NCBI RefSeq assembly: GCF_018691265.1 | Contig: NW_024881321.1 | Span: forward strand, 20,809,698 to 20,873,697 | Length of the DNA stretch: 64,000 bases | From: Tyto alba | Taxonomy: Eukaryota; Chordata; Aves; Strigiformes; Tytonidae | Direction: 5' to 3' | Part shown: one piece after another, positions 47,346 to 57,706 of the stretch | Layout of the letters: every line of letters starts with the position of its first letter | Position numbering within the stretch: position 1 is the first letter of the stretch | Made by a program: the position numbers and the translations under genes | The notes under the pieces: generated by a model | Told to the model about the DNA's origin: nothing | Databases searched by the model: none | Seen by the model: only the letters and a program-made list of their open reading frames with translations

Positions 47346-50300
47346 TAGTACAGTAGAGATACGCCAAGATGGCATAGTACTCTCTTTCCTTTTGCATTAA
47401 CATTGGTCATAGCAGTGCTCTCTCCCATATCATACAAAGTGGATTTCTAAAGGTCTCCCAGTTCTGACACATTATTCATTAGCCCACTGTTCGAAGATAA
47501 AAGGTCGGATGTGCTAAACAGAAGAGATTATGGTTAATGCCTAACATAAGTGAGTCTTCAAAAGGTAGTAAGTGACACCTAAGCTAATAATTAAAAACGT
47601 ACAATGTCTTAAATATATTATATCTGCTTTGGTGAATGACATAATATTTTATACAATTGATTGCTTAAGAACAGGTTAAATTTATGTACATCATATCTAG
47701 TAGCATTATTCGGGACTGTAAATGAACCATACGAATAAGTGTTTTTCTAGACCAGGACTTGTCTGAAGCCCACAAAAAGAATTTGTCTCAAAACTGTTGA
47801 GAGTAATTTCATTATTTAGGTATATTTTGCTATCTTTTAATTTTTAAGTAATCATCACAAAGTAACAAAAAAGTTCAGAGTAAGCATTTGATTTTTGATA
47901 TGTGACTTCTGAGTTGTATTAATAAGTTACAGTGACAAAAATCACAAGGTACCATTTTTGTTCCTAGTTTGGTTTTGTATATGTCAAACCCAGGACAGTA
48001 TAAATATTTTAAACAGGAAGAAAGACTAAAAAGACTACTACAGAGACATGTAGTGATAGACCTCACTGTGGGTGTTCAGAAAGTATATATAGATATTTTT
48101 TCCTTTCTAAGGTAAGCATTATTCTCTTTCAAGTCAGCAACATAGAATAACTAATAAATAAATAAATACTAAAATAAACTGTGGATGAGTTATTGCACAG
48201 AAAATACTTTCAGTTTAAAGACAAAGCTCACAGAAGTATGGATGTCTGAAATGATAGTCTGGAACAGTTTACCAGTTACATTTCTGGAAGAGTTACAGAG
48301 CCTTTGGGGTGACTAATCTTTGTTTTATCAGTATATGGTTAAATTAACATATCCAAAGCAAATAATACCTTATGATTTACATTAAGCTCTTATTTTTCTA
48401 AAAAGAAATCTTAATGTCCTGTATAAATTGTTCTAGTTATTCTTCTACAGTCATATCATCTAGATTGAAATATAAGATCATATAAATCATAAGAAGGGAA
48501 GAATACTGTCAACATTTGAACAAAGGCATCTTTACCGCCTACTCATGACTACAAATTCATGAGCATGCATGCCAATTTTTCTAACGAATATTCATTTTCA
48601 TGTAGAATGAATACTTTTTACCCAAAAATATGTAAATCAAAAAACTTGGCTTAAATTTTTTATGTGGGTATCATTTTGTTCCATTTGATCTGATATACAT
48701 GATTTCCTGTTGCATGTTACATAATGATAGTGTATCTGTGTTACCAGGAAACTGGATGTATTTATCAGTAGTGTCTTACACCATTTTGAGATTTACTATG
48801 TCTAATTTAACTGCCATCATGATTAAAATGCAGGGTTTTAATCTGAAGTCAAGTGGATGATTTAAGAACATTTAAAATATCTTCTGTTCATTTTTATGCA
48901 TGTTTAGTTATAATACCAATAAACAATATTTATGTGAATGTTCAGAACAAGTATTTGTCTCCTATTCCTGGGACATTATTAAGAATACTGGCAGCTTTAT
49001 ACACCCTGGCTAAGTTAATATTAATCACAGAAGCCACATTCAGACTGGAAATTTTGTTTCTTTTAATTTAAAATAAATAAATGTGTATGCACTGTAATTT
49101 CATGAGAGCACAGAATATCATTCTGTTAGGGATTTGCCTATATAAAAATGATAGACTTGGTATCAAAGCACGATGAGTGCTTTCCTTTGTAAGAATGTGC
49201 TTTGACTGATAGCTGAAGTGTTTCTTCACCTTGATGTATTGGGCTATTTTTTGCTATGCTCCAAATAAAGAACAAGTTGATACTGAGTTTTTACCATATG
49301 CCTTGTATTTAAAGGCATGCTACTAGACTAGTTCTATGGGAAGCAGTTAATCAGAGTGCATATTCATCTGAAGATGAATACAAATCCCATATCTCAGCAA
49401 AGAAACCTACTAATTTTTCTGGTTTAGGATTTTTTTTTTTCTTTTTTTCTTTTAATTAGATCAGTCCTGATGAGACTGTTCTATTCTGCATAGAGAAGGA
49501 AATATTAATTTGACTAAAGACTGGTTTTTAAAATATTTTCCAGAGAGGAATACATTAGTATGAACTGGTTATCATTGCTCATTAACAAAATGCATTGTGA
49601 TAATTAGGTACCTTGTACTACGATTCCCACTGGCTGGTAATGTTTTAAAACTTCATACAGCTATTTTCTCTTCTTGTTTTCAAGCTTCCTCTTTGGCTCT
49701 GTAGCTTTTGTTATTCTAGTCTGGAGGATAGAGACTTCCCTCAGAAGATGGCAAATTTGAACTTCTCTGGCCAAGGTTAGAACTGATCCTCAGTTTCCAT
49801 TCTACTCTAGGCATTAAGCTGTTATTTAATGTGAACCAACTCCCTCTCTGGCTCATTTTGCGTAAGAGTGGCCTTGGGTTTGCTGCGTTTTTCCTATGTG
49901 GATGAAATGTTCATGTCAGATGTTTTTGAAAACTTGAATCAGCTTTGACCTGTCAATGCAGTGTGTGCCTGATTTGTGAATGCCCAAACAGCCTGAGGTT
50001 TGAGAAAAGACTTGAAAGCTTATATCTTTTGATATTGCTGGTCATAAAAAAATACAAAAAATTAGAGTACAAAGTTTAATAAAATCATCTACAATGGTCT
50101 TGTACATTCTTAAGCAGTCATTTTCTGGAATCACAACCTTGGATTTAGATAGTGAAATTCTATTTAAGTTACACTTACACAATAAGACTTTTTATGTTTT
50201 TTTGGGGGGGACACTGATTAAGAGAGTCAACATATTATTTCTCCTTTATAATACAGAGGACTTTTAGGGGTCTAAGATTACTGGTTTATATTCACTGATA

Positions 50301-50922
50301 ACTACAGGTGTTAAAAATATTTAATGAAATAGTGATGCAATTATATTTTATATTCATTGACTCTGAAATGGAAGCTAAATAATACTGTTAAAGAAATTAA
50401 TAAAAATGTGCATGTTAGTTTCTCTGAGATGACATTAACAAAGTCCCTGTACCATATCCAACAGTATGCATCACTGTTTTAGTTTTGTTTATTTGTTTGC
50501 TTGTGACTTACTAACTAAGGCACCTTAACTTCAGAAAATATTGGGTACACTTTTATTTATTTTATATGATGCCTGTATTTCCATTTTTTGAGATTACAGA
50601 CTACTGTCAATTTTATGATGTTAAAGGTAATATACCTAAGATGAATAGAAAAACTAGAACTTTTATGCAGACTTGCTGAACAATCATGTATTTATAATGT
50701 TCAATATTTGTTAATATCTTAGAAAGTGAGTATAAATATTTCTTAATAAAGTTTTGCAGCATTCATTACTTTAATGTCACCTGCATTCATCATAGTGGCT
50801 AATTCTTCATTGCAAATACACAAAAACACACATATATTATACCTTTCCCAGTTAATTACAGTTTTAATTAGTGTAGTCAGCTGTCCTACAGTCTTAAGTA
50901 CCTCCAGTAATAAAATTACTTT
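47346..50922. other. Unassigned AT-rich DNA
   Basis: No gene or element recognised. Confidence 0.55.
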
Positions 50923-50927
50923 CAGTG

Positions 50928-51248
50928 TGTCCTGGGTTTGAGTGAGTGGTAGGGTTTTTCTGGTAGCAGGGGAGGGGGCTACAGCGGTGGCCCACTGTGA
51001 GAAGCTTCTTGAAACTCCCCCAGCTCCAAGTTGGCCCCACCTCTGCGCCAAGGCCAAGCCAATAAGCTGTGCCTCTGCGATAACGTATTGTCCTGGGTTG
51101 AGTGAATGGTGGAGTTTTTTGGTGGCAGGGGAGGGGCCTATAGGAGCAGCCCCCCGTGAGAAGCTTCTCAAAGCTCCCCAAGCTCCAAGTCAGATCCACT
51201 TCTGTTCGGGAAATTGAGCCAATCAGCTGCGCCTCTGAGATAACGTAT
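50928..51248 (+). repeat. Tandem duplication of the U3 start (161 + 160 bp)
   Basis: Copy 1 is 50928-51088 and copy 2 is 51089-51248. Each begins TGTCCTGGGTT and ends GATAACGTAT. The breakpoint lies exactly where the LTR start meets the promoter TATTTAAG, so the entire upstream U3 segment is doubled. The copies are noticeably diverged, so the duplication is old, possibly predating insertion. A truncated LTR abutting a complete one is an alternative reading. Confidence 0.8.
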
Positions 51249-51252
51249 TTAA
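51246..51252 (+). promoter_or_regulatory. TATTTAA promoter box of the long LTR
   Basis: TATTTAA directly follows the conserved GATAACG block. The same arrangement occurs in the minus-strand copy at 35282-36354. Confidence 0.55.
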
Positions 51253-51273
51253 GAAGGGATGTGGTGACAAGCA

Positions 51274-51711
51274 GTGGGATTTGTGAAGAGAAGTTGCTGC
51301 AGCTGCGTGTACACCAAGGTCAGTGGAGGAACAGAGGAAGAAAGGAGGGGGGAGGCATGCCAGAGCAGAGACCCCTCTGTATCCTGTGGTGAGATGGTAG
51401 GGTGGCTGCCCCTGTCACCCATGACGATCTACAGTGGATCAGACACTGATTTATGGCCTGTGATTTTCACCTGGTTGATCAAGGTGCTGTGCCTGAAGAA
51501 GGCCAGGGTCTTGTGGGAAAAGGTAGACCCCGCTGTTGTAATTCAGTACTGGGAAGATTGCAGCATGCAGGAGTGTCCCACGCCAGAGCAGCTCAGGAAG
51601 GGCTGCAGCCATGGGACGGAATCCAGTCAGAGAAAGTTGCTGACCCACGACAGAGCATTGTGGGAAATGCTGTGGCCCGTGGGAGGGACTCATGTCAGAG
51701 GAAGTTTGTAG
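51274..51711 (+). other. LTR-embedded open frame (145 codons), doubtful gene
   Basis: A plus-strand frame downstream of the LTR TATTTAA box. A stretch of about 60 codons containing DTDLWPV, a VLWEKV motif and EDCSM is also open, in the same sense, in the LTR at 35282-36354 (minus strand 36121-35837). It ends there in a TGA where this copy has TGC. A 68-69-bp internal repeat gives the C-terminal part a repetitive look. I know no matching protein family. Open frames can persist in GC-richer LTRs by chance, so protein coding is only a possibility. Confidence 0.3.
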
Positions 51712-52147
51712 AGGACTGTCTCCTGTGAGAGGGGGACCACAATGGAGCAGAAGGAACAAGTTCCAGAAGCTCCCCACACTGAAGATGGAGGAACTGGCAT
51801 CACTGACTGCACCCCCCATTCCCTGCCCCTGTGCCTCTGCGGGGAGGAGGAAGAGATATTGAGAGCAGAGCTGAGACCAGGAAGAAGGGAGAGGTGGGGG
51901 AAAGGTGTTCTCAAGATGTGACAATGCTTCTCACTGTTCTACTCTGTTAAGTGTTGTTGTTAGTGCCTGTAATTTTCTTCCCCTAATGAATCTGCCTTTT
52001 GCCCGTGACCATAATGGGTGATTTGCCCCTCCCGGTCATACCTCGAATCCCAAGCCTGACTCATTTTTCCCTTCTCATTGCTGGAAGAGAAGGGAGAAGT
52101 GAGCGGCTGTGTGGTGCTCAGTTGCCCTCTGAGTTCAAACCAGAACA

Positions 52148-52185
52148 GTCCTTTGTGGTGCCGCACGTTGGGCACCATAAAGGAC
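52148..52185. repeat. 38-bp near-palindrome of two primer-binding-site regions
   Basis: The left arm GTCCTTTGTGGTGCC (52148-52162) and the right arm GGCACCATAAAGGAC (52171-52185) are inverted complements with one mismatch, separated by GCACGTTG. Read inward from either LTR the order is LTR end, GTCCTTT(G/A), then TGGTGCC. This is what is expected of a short spacer followed by a retroviral primer binding site. The right-arm reading gives a full-length site (TGGTGCCCAACGTGCGGC); the left arm keeps only about its first seven bases before the sequences merge. I did not assign the tRNA. Confidence 0.75.
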
Positions 52186-52768
52186 TGTCATGGTTTGAGC
52201 CTGGTCATCAGCCAAACACCACACAGCCGCTCACCCACCCTCCCCTCCAACCTGGGAATGGGGAAGGAAATTGGAGGAGCAAAGGGAGGCTCACAGGTTG
52301 AGCTAGAAACAGTTTAATAATTGTAATAAAATAAAACAGTAACAATAATAGAAAGCATAAATGGGCAATGCACAATACAGCTACTCACCACCCACTGACC
52401 AATACCCAGACCGTTCCCAACTAACAATCCTGAAATACCAAGATCCCACAATTGCCATCAAGGGAGCAAGAGAGCACCCCTTCCCGGTCACCCCTCCTCT
52501 ATATTGATCATGCCATTACATGATATGGAATATTTTATTGGCCAGTTTGGGTACGGTGCTCTAGCCTTGCTCCCTCCCTGCTTCTTTTGCACCTGATCAA
52601 GGGCAGGACATGGGGAGTTGGAGAGTCCTTGAAATCTCAGCTACAGCCGAAAACATCAGTGTGCTATCAGCACTTTTCTTATACCAAACCCCAGACTGAA
52701 TCCAAAACACCGCACTATTATAGCTACCAAAAAACGTCATTAACTCTGTCCCAGCCCAAACCAGGACA
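52186..52768 (-). mobile_element. ERVL LTR, minus strand (right arm of inverted pair)
   Basis: A 583-bp LTR whose plus strand starts TGTCATGGTTTGAGCC (U5 end) and ends GCCCAAACCAGGACA (U3 end). Its body matches the LTR at 20047-20733 (shared sense blocks GTGCTGATAGCACACTGATG and CCCCATGTCCTGCCC), not the left arm. So the two arms are different subfamilies. Confidence 0.9.
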
Positions 52769-52773
52769 CAATG

Positions 52774-53373
52774 CCAGCAGATGAAAGTGTGTATTCCTGA
52801 AGTTATGAAAAATTTAATGAAATTGGCATTTGTAATGAAAAAATGTGGTATAGCTGTGTTAAATTAAGTTGCAAGCTTCTAGTATTTGGTATAAAAACAC
52901 AGACAAGGTTGTCTCAGTTTCACACACATAAGATTCTGATGTTATTAGACATTATAGAAGACGTTCACACAGGGCTTGCACGTATTATGCAGGACTAATG
53001 AGAGACCTGTGTGTTTCTAGTGCAGCAGCTGAGAGCCTAAGAGGGACACCCAAGGCACTAGTAAGTCATGTTAGGTGTCTGTGTGTGTGAAACTAAATCA
53101 GTTCCCTGGTGAAATAGAAGGACTCTCCTGTTTTTACTGGTGGTATTGACAATAAAGCCAGTGTCCACATTTAGCTCATGTGTAGGCAGCTTAATCTCAG
53201 ACTGAATCTCCTTTCTAATAACTAAAATCAAAATGTATTAATATATAGACTGTTTGTACCTTTAGGGATGCCCTAAGATATCCTGCTTTAGTTTTACTTG
53301 CTGGTACATGTTTCCCATTAACTGTGCTGTGTCTGTCTTACCTTGCAAATACACTGTCACCAATTGGAGACCT
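52774..53373. other. Unassigned AT-rich DNA
   Basis: No gene or element recognised. Confidence 0.5.
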
Positions 53374-53773
53374 TGTGGTGGGTTGACCTTGGCTGGTTGT
53401 CAGACACTCACCCAGCTTCTCTCTCACTCCCCCTCCTCAATAGGACAGGGTGAGAAAATAAGATTAAAAGTTGGTGAGTCAGGATAGACAGGGAAATCAG
53501 TAATTACCATCATGGGCAAACCAGACTTGACTTGATGAAAATTAATTTAATTTATTGAACTGTCTGTGGACTGCAGACTCCTTTAAGGTATATCTGCCTG
53601 ATCCAACATGAGCTGCAGTATGCATATCTGCTACACTGCCTGGAGCATCTCCTCCCTCCACTTTTCTGACCTTGGTGTCTGAAGGGCTCATTCTCACATT
53701 TTTTTCTTGGTCCTCTCTTGCAACTTCTGTGCCCTCTCTCAAATATATTTTCCCTGAGGCACCAACAGCTTGG

Positions 53774-53805
<32 letters not shown>

Positions 53806-53946
53806 CTCAGCTATGCCCTAAAATGGATCTGTTGGAGTCAACTGGAACAGTCTATGTCCAGCATGGGGCAGCCCTGCCCCCACCACTTGCTACCACCCCT
53901 ACAGCCACTCCTCACTACCAACACCTTGACACCTACACCCAACACA
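53374..53946 (-). mobile_element. LTR with TGTGGTGGGTTGACC end, minus strand
   Basis: Starts TGTGGTGGGTTGACC and ends near ACACCCAACACA, giving inverted-repeat-like ends. The blocks CTCAATAGGACAGGG, GAGAAAATAAGAT and TTACCATCATGGGC are shared with the fragment at 22020-22235. A G31 homopolymer interrupts it. I could not find a convincing TSD, so the right edge is approximate. Confidence 0.7.
53775..53805 (+). repeat. poly(G) run of 31
   Basis: 31 uninterrupted G, within the LTR at 53374-53946. Such a tract can form G-quadruplexes and its length is unreliable in most sequencing data. The polyglycine frames across it are artefacts. Confidence 0.9.
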
Positions 53947-56485
53947 GCCATATTTAGACAAACCCACTGAACTGTAAACCAGAAGAAAAAAAGAGTAATT
54001 GCATTCAGTGTAACATTCTGTGACTTTTTATGTCATTTGATAGTTATTATGGACTTAATTTCATCTTTAATATATGGCTTCTATGGGATAGTGAAGTAAT
54101 AGAGGTGCACAGCCCTTGGAAATCAGTTGTTCCTGGTCTGGGCAGAAGTACAGGCTGATTGCTACATCTCTTATGGGTGTACAGTGTGTTCCCTTGGCAC
54201 TATCTTCCCTGCAGAGCCTAAACATACATGGAAGGTCTTCTCCCTTTACATATTCTGTCACTGCAATATTTATTCTAATATTCTCTTCTTGAATGAGCCA
54301 AATCATCAAGTAACATATAATTTGTGCTGCTCTGTGTGTTGAAATGATGTTCTTATGCATAGTTACTGTTAATATCTAGCTACTGACCAAACAGCTTGAC
54401 AAATAAACAGCTTAATATATAGAATGATTGGTCTCTTCACATGATTAAAAAAAAAAAAAATCTAATTGTAACTCAAGTTAGTTTTGTATGCAGAAAACAG
54501 TTTGGGATGATGTGTGTGTAGCAACAATTAACAGAATAATTCTTTGTGCAGAGGTCCTTGATGAGAACAATAAGTCATCTGCAAACTTGGCTTTGGGGAA
54601 TAAGGCATTCAATTATTAGTTACATTTTTGCAAGTCAACTCTTTTACTGCATCTTTGGCTATTATTTCATTTCCAGCTAAATTACAATGTAGGGTTCTCT
54701 GCTTTGATTAACAATTTTGAAGTGGATTCACTACCACTGATACTAAATGTCTTGTTATACGAAAATTAGCAGGTTTTATTTGTGTGTTCATTTAATAGGA
54801 TTGTATTATTTTCTCTATAAAGACTGTACGTTCCAGCACCATTTCTACAGGACTGTTTTGGTTTTAGACCCTCCTAAGTTACAGAGAACTTTTCCACGCT
54901 TTATGCACCTCCACTTATGATCAATTTTAATTCATCTCTAGAATAAACAGTAACACCTTCTATAACTTTCTATGGAGATACACCTATTAAATCTAAATAT
55001 GGTCTTTAATAATGTAATGTGTCAAATAAAGTCCAACAGACCTTATTGATGACAAGGGACCTGGCTGGTTCCCCAAACCTTCATTATCACAAGTTTTTTA
55101 AAAAGTTCTGCAAATTGGTATTCTTAAAAAGAAGAGCAGCTGAGAAATATCCCTCCAAGACAATGGGAATAACTCTTCAGAGAAATTTCAGTTTTATTAA
55201 TCATATTAGCCTGTTTAAAGGAAAATTAAAGTGAGATTAATGGAGGAAAATTATATCATTATATCTGTTATTGAATAAAAAAAAAAAAAGGGGGGGGAAG
55301 AAAAAAAGGAAAAAATACACAATTTATTCCATAACTGCATTTGGTTAAAATCAAAGTTATAATAAAACACAGGCAAGGCCATTTAGATTAAGGATTCTAT
55401 GTTTTTTTTTTTTTTTTTGAGTGGTAGAAACAATTCTTATACATGCCTTTAATACTGCTGTGTTAGCAGTTCAGTAAACATGCAGCTTAAGCAAAATAAC
55501 TGTGCCAGCAGTTGATTGTAGATCAATATTTTTGCAGTACTGCTGAGTGCTGAATTAAGAAAGTTGTCTATTTAAGAGGTAAATAATGTTGATGACTGAA
55601 GGAAAACTGAATTTATGTAGGAAAAAGCTCGGTCTTGAAGATAGCTAAAATCTGTGAAGCTTGTGTTATGTAAAAATTGTGGTTTGCTTCTTCAATATCT
55701 AAAAAATAATACTAATGAAATACAGCATACAAAATTTTTGTGTTGACATAGTCAGTATGTCTGTCTTAACTGCAGGGCACAATGGGCCAAAAGCTGCATT
55801 GTCAAATTTACACTAAATTTGAGATTATTAAAACAATAAATACTATCAAAAATTTTGATTTTAAATTAATGGTTGTTCTGTTTAACAAATGGAACAAAGT
55901 GAGCAATAGATTTTGTCTTCAATTTATATAAAAACCTTGGAAATAGCAATGAAAACTGCTTTGTCATAAACCAGAATATATTTTCAAAGCATTTGTGTGA
56001 CTGTATACAAAAATAAGAGTGACTGTGAAAAACACTAGAAACATGAAATATTAGTGTGTTTCTAGAACAGATAGTACATTTCCTCTTTGTGTTTTTCATT
56101 ATAACAACTGAGACAAATATCTGCCTGATTCAAACCTAGAAGAGAATAAAGATGACTGACTTTACTCTCAAAAGCTGTTAGGAGAGGTAAATTATACACC
56201 CAGTGTTCAAGTGGAAGTTGAAGTGTTCTGCGGTCCTGACAAAATTCTGGAAGCTATGAAAACAATTTGTGGGGGTTTTTTAATTATTATTTTTAATTTA
56301 TTTAAATTAAAAGCAGAATCAACTCTAAAAACTAATTCAAAATCCCTATAATAAACTGAATAACACCCTGAGGAATAATTCTTAACACTACTTAGAGGGC
56401 TTACTAACTTGTCAGGGACATGTGCCTTCAGAGCAAACCTTTAGTTTCTGATACAGTGCATTCTCTACATAGTAATGCTGCCCTA
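53947..56485. other. Unassigned AT-rich DNA
   Basis: No gene or element recognised. It includes A/G-rich tracts near 55275-55315 and a T run near 55403-55419. Confidence 0.5.
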
Positions 56486-56490
56486 GATAT

Positions 56491-56970
56491 TGTCTTTGAG
56501 CCTACTCAGCAGCTAAATGCCACACAGTCACTCACCCACCCTCCCCCCACTTGGGAATGGGGAGGGAATCAGAGGGGCAAAGGGAGACTCGTGGGTTGAG
56601 ATAAAAACAGTTTAATAACAGTAACAGAACAATACGCTGACAGCAGTATCAGTGGGTAATGTACAATACAGCTGCTCACCACCCACACCCACCTGCTCCC
56701 AGCCAGCAATCCCAAACACAAAGGCCCCACAGCAACACTCCCAGAAGTGAGAGCCCCTCCTGGCCCACTCCCACCTTTATATAGTGAGCACAATGTCACA
56801 TGACATGGGATATCGGCCAATCCGGGCCCAGCCCTCCAGCTGTGCTCCCCCCACCCCCGCACACAGGTGAGGGCACTAGGACCTGGGGAGCCCCTGGGGT
56901 CTCAGTGTGCTGCAGCACTCCTCCAGCTACTAAAACGAACAGGAACTCTATTCCACCCCAAACTAGGACA
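56491..56970 (-). mobile_element. Solo ERVL LTR, minus strand, near-twin of 10077-10568
   Basis: 480 bp, flanked by a perfect 5-bp duplication gatat (56486-56490 and 56971-56975). Sequence is very close to the LTR at 10077-10568. Its U5 terminus reads TGTCTTTGAGCC where the twin reads TGTCGTGGTTTGAGCC, so four bases of the terminal inverted repeat are missing although the outermost TGTC and the TSD are intact. It also lacks a few bases in a CCCACCCACC stretch. Confidence 0.94.
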
Positions 56971-57171
56971 GATATTTAAAAATATTGAATCTGTTTTGAG
57001 ATGGTAGTTACAGTCTTTTTGTTCATTGTTATTAGTGGAAAATTATGGGAGTGAAAATACTTCAATGTACAGTGGGTAATGAGTTATAGCTAGGAATCTT
57101 GCTCTATACATGGTATCCATTTCTCTCACGTTGCTGTCTAATGTATGATATCAGCTTCCAAAATGGTTTTG

Positions 57172-57706
57172 TGCGCAGCCGCGGACGAACGACACGCCGA
57201 GACGGGTTCAGTGTGGGAGATAGAGCATCAATCAACGTGTGTGTTTATTGGTCCAGGGTACATATATTTATACAGACAATGATAATTATTATGCCTACTA
57301 GTCACTAGCTGATTGGCTTAAGCTCTAAAGGTCGTATTCGCACGGTCCACCTACTTGCAGTTAGCTTACAGCACAAGCTTCTCATAACACTAAGTTTCTC
57401 ATGCTACTATTTCTGATTCCTGTTGACTTGTTTTTGATACACGACAGTACCGTAACACAATGTTTCTCAGACCACCGTTACCATAACACTAGGTTTCTCA
57501 GACCACTATTCCTAATTCCCCTTAACCTGTTTTCGACACACCACGGTACACAGGGCTGAAGCGTCCTTGACATTCCTCATGTATCAGCAGCTGCGAGCAG
57601 CTGCAGGCAAACCCTAGTGAGGCTCAGCATCAGCAGCTAGAGCAGGCTCTGATCATACAATTGCTCGGTGGGCTCAGGACCCTTGTCTCTGAGCCATTCT
57701 CCAACA
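57172..57706 (-). mobile_element. Solo LTR of the class II family, minus strand (535 bp)
   Basis: The plus strand starts TGCGCAGCCGCGG and ends GAGCCATTCTCCAACA, flanked by a perfect 6-bp duplication gttttg (57166-57171 and 57707-57712). Full length, keeping the 20-bp segment missing from the proviral 5' LTR. Only a handful of differences from the provirus LTRs, so it is of similar recent age. Confidence 0.96.

Larger units (their letters stand above)
50928..52147 (+). mobile_element. Long ERVL-type LTR with duplicated U3 (left arm)
   Basis: Starts TGTCCTGGGTTTGAG and ends GAGTTCAAACCAGAACA. It is related to the 1073-bp LTR at 35282-36354, but its first about 161 bp are present twice. TATTTAA at 51246-51252 is the likely promoter. 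An AAGGTCAGT sequence (51317-51325) resembles a splice donor. The end of the LTR (GAGCGGCTGTGTGGTGCTCA) resembles the corresponding end of the right arm, showing that both belong to one broad family. Confidence 0.88.
50928..52768. mobile_element. Inverted LTR pair joined at the primer binding site
   Basis: One unit of 1841 bp: a plus-strand LTR (50928-52147), a 38-bp near-palindrome (52148-52185) and a minus-strand LTR of a different subfamily (52186-52768). The U5 ends face each other and both outer ends are U3 ends (TGTCCTGG at left, CCAGGACA at right). Flanks are cagtg (50923-50927) and caatg (52769-52773), matching at four of five bases, as expected if the whole unit entered by one ERVL-type integration and one base later changed. 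A normal provirus has parallel LTRs. Two independent insertions or later rearrangement remain possible. Confidence 0.75.

Noticed and set aside
53718..53970. Plus-strand frames with polyglycine
   Set aside because: Created by the G31 homopolymer within an LTR.
54540..54610. Possible CR1 or L3-like scrap (CATCTGCAAACTTGGCTTTG)
   Set aside because: Similarity is too short to separate from chance without alignment.
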